Notes under the pieces: model-generated | The model's input: only the letters and a program-made list of their open reading frames with translations | Told to the model about the DNA's origin: nothing | Database searches by the model: none | Shown here: one piece after another, positions 60,124 through 64,000 of the stretch | How positions within the stretch are numbered: the stretch's first letter is position 1 | How the letters are laid out: the number at the start of each line of letters is the position of its first letter | Origin: an uncultured Eubacteriales bacterium | Lineage (GTDB): Bacteria; Bacillota; Clostridia; Oscillospirales; Oscillospiraceae | Assembly (NCBI GenBank): GCA_905198835.1 | Contig: CAJKDY010000004.1 | Span: 86,380 to 150,379, forward strand | Length of the DNA stretch: 64,000 nt | Reading direction: 5' to 3' | Position numbers and translations under genes: made by a program

Positions 60124-61503
60124 TCACTTGACGAACATTTTGATGAGCTTGTCCTTCCAGCTCTTGTAGGGCTGGTAGCGGAAGGGCAAGTCGGGGAAGG
60201 CATAGTGGCGGAGGATGCTTTTATAGTGGGTGAAGGTATCAAAGCCCACCTTGCCGTGGTAAGCGCCCATGCCGCTCTGGCCCACGCCGCCGAAGGGCAT
60301 GGTGCTGGTGGCCAGGTGGACCAGGGTGTCGTTGACGCAGCCGCCGCCGTAGGAGAGGTTCATGGTGACGGCCCGGGCCGTCTTCTTGTCCTTTGTGAAG
60401 ATGTAGAGCGCCAGGGGATGGGGCAGAGAGCGCAGGGTGTCCATCAGTGCGCCTAAGTCCTCATAGGTGAGGATGGGCAGGATGGGACCAAAGATCTCCT
60501 CTCCCATCACCGCATCGTCCCAGGTGACGTGGTCCAGCACCGTAGGCGCGATGCGAAGCCGCTGGGGCTGGGTCTGGCCGCCGATGACGGTCTTTTCCGG
60601 GTCCAGCAGACCCAGAAGGCGGTCAAAGTGCTTTTGGTTGACGATCTTGCCGTAGGCTTCGTTTGCAAGAGGTTCCGGGCCGTACTGGGCGGCGATCTCC
60701 TTTCGGAGGGCCTCCACAAAGGCGTCCTTCACATCGGCGTGGCAGTATACGTAGTCGGGAGCTACGCAGGTCTGGCCGCAGTTGATGAACTTGCCGAAGA
60801 CGATCCGCCGAGCGGCCAGGGAAAGGTCGGCTGTCTGGTCCACGATGCAGGGGCTCTTGCCGCCCAACTCCAGAGTCACTGGCGTCAGATTTTTCGCGGC
60901 CTGGGCCATGACCTCCTTGCCCACAGTGGGGGAGCCGGTGAAGAACACGCAGTCCACGTCCAGCTCCAGCAGGCACTGGTTTTCCGCCCGCCCCCCGGTG
61001 ACTACGCTGACGTATTCCTCCGGGAAGACGCTCTCCACTAGAGTCTTCAAAACAGTGGAGACGTTAGGGGAATAGGCGCTTGGCTTGACGATGGCGGTGT
61101 TGCCAGCGGCGATGGCGTCGGCCAAAGGCTCCAGGGTCAGCAACACCGGGTAGTTCCAGGGGCTCATGATGAGGGCCGTGCCGTAGGGACAGGGCTTGAC
61201 GCGGCTTGCGGACAGGGCCAAGGCCAGGGGTGTGTGGGCCCGCTTGTCCTTGGCGTAGCGGCCCACATGGCGCAGGAGGTAGGAGATCTCGCTTTTGACA
61301 AGGCCCAGCTCGCACATGTAGCTCTCCGAGCGGCTCTTGCCCAGGTCCTGCCGCAGCGCGTCGTAGAGGGCGTCGGCGTAGGAGTCCACCGCGGCTTTTA
61401 GGGACTTCAAGGCCGCCTTTCGGGCCTTGACGGGGAGGGTGGCGCTAGTGGAGAAATAGGCCCGCTGGCGCTGGAGCAGGGCTTTGGCCTGGGTGGCGTC
61501 CAT
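60124..61503 (-). CDS. aldehyde dehydrogenase
   Basis: About 459 residues. The catalytic Glu is in VTLELGGKSPCIV near 208 and the nucleophile Cys in FINCGQTCVAPDY near 245, and MSPWNYPVLLTLEPL near 105 is the cofactor region. It belongs to the long-chain/benzaldehyde branch (ALDH3-like). It starts one base after the alcohol dehydrogenase stop, so the pair is co-translated. Together they should interconvert an alcohol, aldehyde and acid. Confidence 0.92.
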   Translation of the reverse strand: MDATQAKALLQRQRAYFSTSATLPVKARKAALKSLKAAVDSYADALYDALRQDLGKSRSESYMCELGLVKSEISYLLRHVGRYAKDKRAHTPLALALSASRVKPCPYGTALIMSPWNYPVLLTLEPLADAIAAGNTAIVKPSAYSPNVSTVLKTLVESVFPEEYVSVVTGGRAENQCLLELDVDCVFFTGSPTVGKEVMAQAAKNLTPVTLELGGKSPCIVDQTADLSLAARRIVFGKFINCGQTCVAPDYVYCHADVKDAFVEALRKEIAAQYGPEPLANEAYGKIVNQKHFDRLLGLLDPEKTVIGGQTQPQRLRIAPTVLDHVTWDDAVMGEEIFGPILPILTYEDLGALMDTLRSLPHPLALYIFTKDKKTARAVTMNLSYGGGCVNDTLVHLATSTMPFGGVGQSGMGAYHGKVGFDTFTHYKSILRHYAFPDLPFRYQPYKSWKDKLIKMFVK

Positions 61504-61504
61504 A

Positions 61505-62701
61505 TCACTCGCCTGCCTTTCGATAGATCGCTTCCAGTTCCCTGGCGTCCCAGAGAATGGGCACCGGGTAGAGCGGGTTGCCCTCATGGTCGGCGTATTT
61601 GGCCAGCTGGGGGATGTCGCCGGGGTCGATGTTGGGAATGGTTTTGGGGATGCCCAGGGCGTCGTTGAGCTCCCGCACAGCCCGAATAAACCGCCCGGCC
61701 AGGGCGGCGCTGTCGTCCCCGGTGGCGCTGAGTCCGGCGGCCACAGCCAGCTGGGCCAGCTTCTTGTGGGCCGCGCTGCCGTACATCTCCAGCACGATGG
61801 GCAGCAGTGTGGCGTTGGTCTGGCCGTGGGGCAGGTCGTACATCCCGCTGAGGGCGTGGCTGGCGGCGTGGACATAGCCTACATAGGAGCGGGTGAAGGC
61901 CCGCCCGGCCAGGTGGGCGGCCCGGAGCATGGCTGCCTCGGCCTGGGTGCTTTCGTGGTTGGCGGCGGAGCGGATGTTGGCAAAGACCAGCTCGGTGGCC
62001 TCCAGAGCGTCCTTGCGGGTGTGGCGGGTGGTGGAGCGGCCGATGTAGGCCTCTACGGCGTGGGTCAGAGCGTCCATCCCGGTGGCGGCCATCAGGTGCT
62101 GGGGCAGGGAATGGATCAGCTGGGGATCCAGCACGGCCACCCGGGGGATCAGGGCGAAATCGTTGATGACATACTTGTGCCGGGTCTTGGCGTCTACGAT
62201 GACGGCGGCCAGGGTGGTCTCGCTGCCAGTGCCGGCGGTGGTGGGAACGGCCACCAAGTAGGGCAGCTTCCGCCTTACCTTAATAATACCCGCCATCTTT
62301 CCAAGGCTCTTACGGGGCCGGGCCACCCGAGCGCCCACGGCCTTGGCGCAGTCCATGGGCGAGCCGCCGCCAAAGGCGATCAGGCAGTCGCAGCCGCTGG
62401 AGCGATAGACCTCCAGCGCCTTTTCCACCATAGCGGTGGTGGGGTTGGGCCGGGCGCCGTCAAACACCGCGAAGTCCAGCCCCCGGGCCGTCAGAGCCTC
62501 CTCCAGAGGTTTGGTGAGGCCCAGGGCATTGATCTGGCTGTCGGTGACGATCAGCGGGCACAGCCTGCCCTTGCCGGAGAGCTGGGCGGGGATGTCGGCC
62601 ACGGAGGTCAATATCTTGGGGTCACGGTAGGGCAGGATGGGCAGGGCCAGGCGGAAGGCCCCTTGAAATACACGGCAATACGCCTTGCGAAGCAGGTTCA
62701 T
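61505..62701 (-). CDS. iron-containing alcohol dehydrogenase
   Basis: About 398 residues. The NAD loop GGGSPMDCAKAVG is near 92, TTAGTGSETT near 134, and metal ligands lie in HAVEAYIGRS near 190 and HALSGMYDLPHGQTNA near 258. It is a group III (Fe-ADH) alcohol dehydrogenase. AAGGAG stands about 13 bases before the ATG at 62701. It is the first gene of the two-gene operon with the aldehyde dehydrogenase. Confidence 0.92.
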   Translation of the reverse strand: MNLLRKAYCRVFQGAFRLALPILPYRDPKILTSVADIPAQLSGKGRLCPLIVTDSQINALGLTKPLEEALTARGLDFAVFDGARPNPTTAMVEKALEVYRSSGCDCLIAFGGGSPMDCAKAVGARVARPRKSLGKMAGIIKVRRKLPYLVAVPTTAGTGSETTLAAVIVDAKTRHKYVINDFALIPRVAVLDPQLIHSLPQHLMAATGMDALTHAVEAYIGRSTTRHTRKDALEATELVFANIRSAANHESTQAEAAMLRAAHLAGRAFTRSYVGYVHAASHALSGMYDLPHGQTNATLLPIVLEMYGSAAHKKLAQLAVAAGLSATGDDSAALAGRFIRAVRELNDALGIPKTIPNIDPGDIPQLAKYADHEGNPLYPVPILWDARELEAIYRKAGE

Positions 62702-62860
62702 ATCCGGGCGGAGGCTCCTTTCCAAGTCGGTGCGCTTTGCTCCGTAGTGTAGCACTTTGCGGGGTGATTGTCAACATTTTCACACTGGAATGTAGAAAAG
62801 CGAAATTGGGCAAAGCATACAAAATCTTGTGGTATTTTTTTATGTAAATCCCCTTGCAAA

Positions 62861-62908
62861 ACAAGATATAGTGTGTTAGAATAATGCCCAGCACAACATA
62901 TCCGGCTT
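62861..62908 (+). promoter_or_regulatory. possible NrdR box pair upstream of nrdD
   Basis: ACAAGATATAGTGTGT (62861-62876) matches the NrdR box pattern at about 13 of 16 positions, and ACAACATATCCGGCTT (62893-62908) more weakly, with starts 32 bases apart. NrdR boxes usually come in pairs about three helical turns apart. Confidence 0.45.
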
Positions 62909-62941
62909 TTGACCGGATGGAAATAGAGAGAGGGAAACGCT

Positions 62942-64000
62942 ATGAAAGTCATTAAACGCAACGGTTCTGAGGTCGTATTCGACATCGACAAGATCATCGC
63001 CGCCGTGGCCAAGGCCAACGAGTCGGTGGAGGAGGGCCTGCGGCTGACCCAGTCCCAGATCGGCCGCATTGCCCAATTCGTGGAGCTCTACTGCCAGTCC
63101 ATGAACCGCTCCCCCAGCGTGGAGGAGATCCAGGATCAGGTGGAGGTCCAGATCATGGCCCACGGCGCTTACGAGGTGGCCAAGCACTACATCACCTACC
63201 GCTACGTCCGCTCCCTGGTCCGCCGCAGCAACACCACCGACGAGAAGATCCTCTCCCTCATCGAGTGCTGCAACGAAGAGGCCAAGCAGGAGAACGCCAA
63301 CAAAAACCCCGTGGTCAACTCTACCCAGCGCGACTACATGGCCGGCGAGGTCAGCCGGGACATCACCGAGCGCATCCTGCTCCCTGACGACATCGTGGAG
63401 GCCCACCGGGACGGCCTGATCCACTTCCACGACAGCGACTATTTCGCCCAGCACATGCACAACTGCGACCTGGTGAACCTGGAGGATATGCTCCAAAACG
63501 GCACGGTCATCACCGGCACGCTGATCGAGCGGCCCCACAGCTTCTCCACCGCCTGCAACATCGCCACCCAGATCATCGCCCAGGTGGCCTCCAACCAGTA
63601 TGGCGGCCAGTCCATCTCCCTGACCCACCTGGCCCCCTTTGTGGACGTGTCCCGGCAGAAGATCCGCAAGATCGTGGAAAAGGAGATGGCCGATATCGGC
63701 GCCACCCCCGACGAAGAGAAGCTGACGGCTCTGGTGGAGACCCGGCTCCGGGAGGAGATCCGCCGGGGCGTCCAGACCATCCAGTACCAGGTGGTCACCC
63801 TGCTGACCACCAACGGCCAGGCGCCCTTCGTGACGGTGTTCATGTACCTCAACGAAGCCCGTAATGAGCAGGAGAAGAAGGACTTGGCCCTGATCATCGA
63901 AGAGACGCTGCTCCAGCGCATCCAGGGCGTGAAGAACGAAAAGGGCGTGTGGGTCACCCCCGCCTTCCCCAAGCTCATCTACGTGCTGGAGGAGGACAAC
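62942..64000 (+). CDS. nrdD: anaerobic ribonucleoside-triphosphate reductase, N-terminal part
   Basis: The first 353 residues are present; the gene runs off the right edge. An ATP-cone domain opens it (MKVIKRNGSEVVFDIDKIIAAV, ~1-90). Then come RDITERILLPDDIVEAHRDGLIHFHDSDYF (~141) and HMHNCDLVNLEDML, typical of NrdD. The glycyl-radical and Cys sites lie beyond the window. It makes deoxynucleotides without oxygen, fitting a strict anaerobe. A GAGAGAGGG ribosome site and likely NrdR control lie upstream. Confidence 0.95.
   Translation, partial: MKVIKRNGSEVVFDIDKIIAAVAKANESVEEGLRLTQSQIGRIAQFVELYCQSMNRSPSVEEIQDQVEVQIMAHGAYEVAKHYITYRYVRSLVRRSNTTDEKILSLIECCNEEAKQENANKNPVVNSTQRDYMAGEVSRDITERILLPDDIVEAHRDGLIHFHDSDYFAQHMHNCDLVNLEDMLQNGTVITGTLIERPHSFSTACNIATQIIAQVASNQYGGQSISLTHLAPFVDVSRQKIRKIVEKEMADIGATPDEEKLTALVETRLREEIRRGVQTIQYQVVTLLTTNGQAPFVTVFMYLNEARNEQEKKDLALIIEETLLQRIQGVKNEKGVWVTPAFPKLIYVLEEDN

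Noticed and set aside
1..64000. CRISPR arrays
   Set aside because: No regularly spaced direct repeats of 20-40 bases were seen; the palindromic repeats found are single and irregular.

Overview
The window looks like chromosome from a high-GC, strictly anaerobic, spore-lineage Firmicute, most likely a gut Oscillospiraceae (Flavonifractor/Lawsonibacter-like). This is an inference from the anaerobic ribonucleotide reductase nrdD, the SpoVB-type flippase, oleate hydratase, DUF2871/DUF3795/TIGR04002-type proteins, strong AGGAGG ribosome sites and GC-rich codon use. Most metabolic genes are GC-rich. Several AT-rich islands (about 3.1-7.3, 24.9-26.6 and 48.3-50.9 kb) carry defence-like or mobile functions and look transferred.

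Layout. 0-1.5 kb: wreckage of a mobile element (DUF6076-like fragment, replication-initiator-like helix-turn-helix fragment, frameshifted ribbon-helix-helix gene). 1.5-3.1 kb: SDR dehydrogenase divergent from a TetR regulator. 3.1-7.3 kb: AT-rich island with a radical SAM protein and a two-gene operon (class III nucleotidyl-cyclase-like protein plus GHKL/Hsp90-type ATPase) behind a consensus promoter; this is the best candidate for an uncharacterised system. 7.3-9.1 kb: more mobile-element debris, including two integrase N-terminal fragments. 9.1-12.6 kb: two membrane proteins, an HxlR-metallo-beta-lactamase pair, and a divergent radical SAM gene. 12.7-15.4 kb: oleate hydratase and its TetR regulator, flanked by two near-identical hairpins. 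15.4-24.7 kb: a same-strand run of small unrelated genes (methyltransferase, DUF5808, nitroreductase, HEXXH-like membrane protein, AAC(6')-like acetyltransferase, ABM-like, VOC, HEAT, DUF3795, GNAT). Their spacers share an imperfect repeat that begins 0-6 bases after four stop codons, which resembles a gene-cassette array. A solute-binding lipoprotein and hybrid histidine kinase pair lies inside this run.

24.9-26.6 kb: an HNH nuclease gene broken by an in-frame TAA. 26.6-32.9 kb: an integrated mobilizable element (large serine recombinase, two secreted cargo proteins, a predicted ~135-nt RNA, oriT-like palindrome, MobV-type relaxase) abutting tRNA-Ala(CGC). 33-37.6 kb: an aconitase-superfamily hydratase with a hairpin-rich leader and an ECF sigma/anti-sigma pair. 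37.6-47.6 kb: a 1365-residue pectin esterase/GDSL/LysM protein, deoC, HU, mazG, SpoVB-like flippase, and an overlapping amidohydrolase-purine nucleoside phosphorylase pair for nucleoside salvage.

47.7-53.3 kb: tRNA-Ser(GGA) with a duplicated 3' end, followed by an accessory island: a SIR2-NTPase defence protein, a Phd/PIN toxin-antitoxin pair, an XRE regulator, a SLOG-like protein and a membrane-anchored CxxC protein. The modules are separated by copies of one 27-bp palindrome. 53.3-64 kb: MATE exporter, ECF S component, subtilisin with SLH repeats, Sfp-like transferase, FAD/Rieske oxidoreductase, an aldehyde/alcohol dehydrogenase operon, and the start of nrdD with possible NrdR boxes. No CRISPR array or rRNA was seen.
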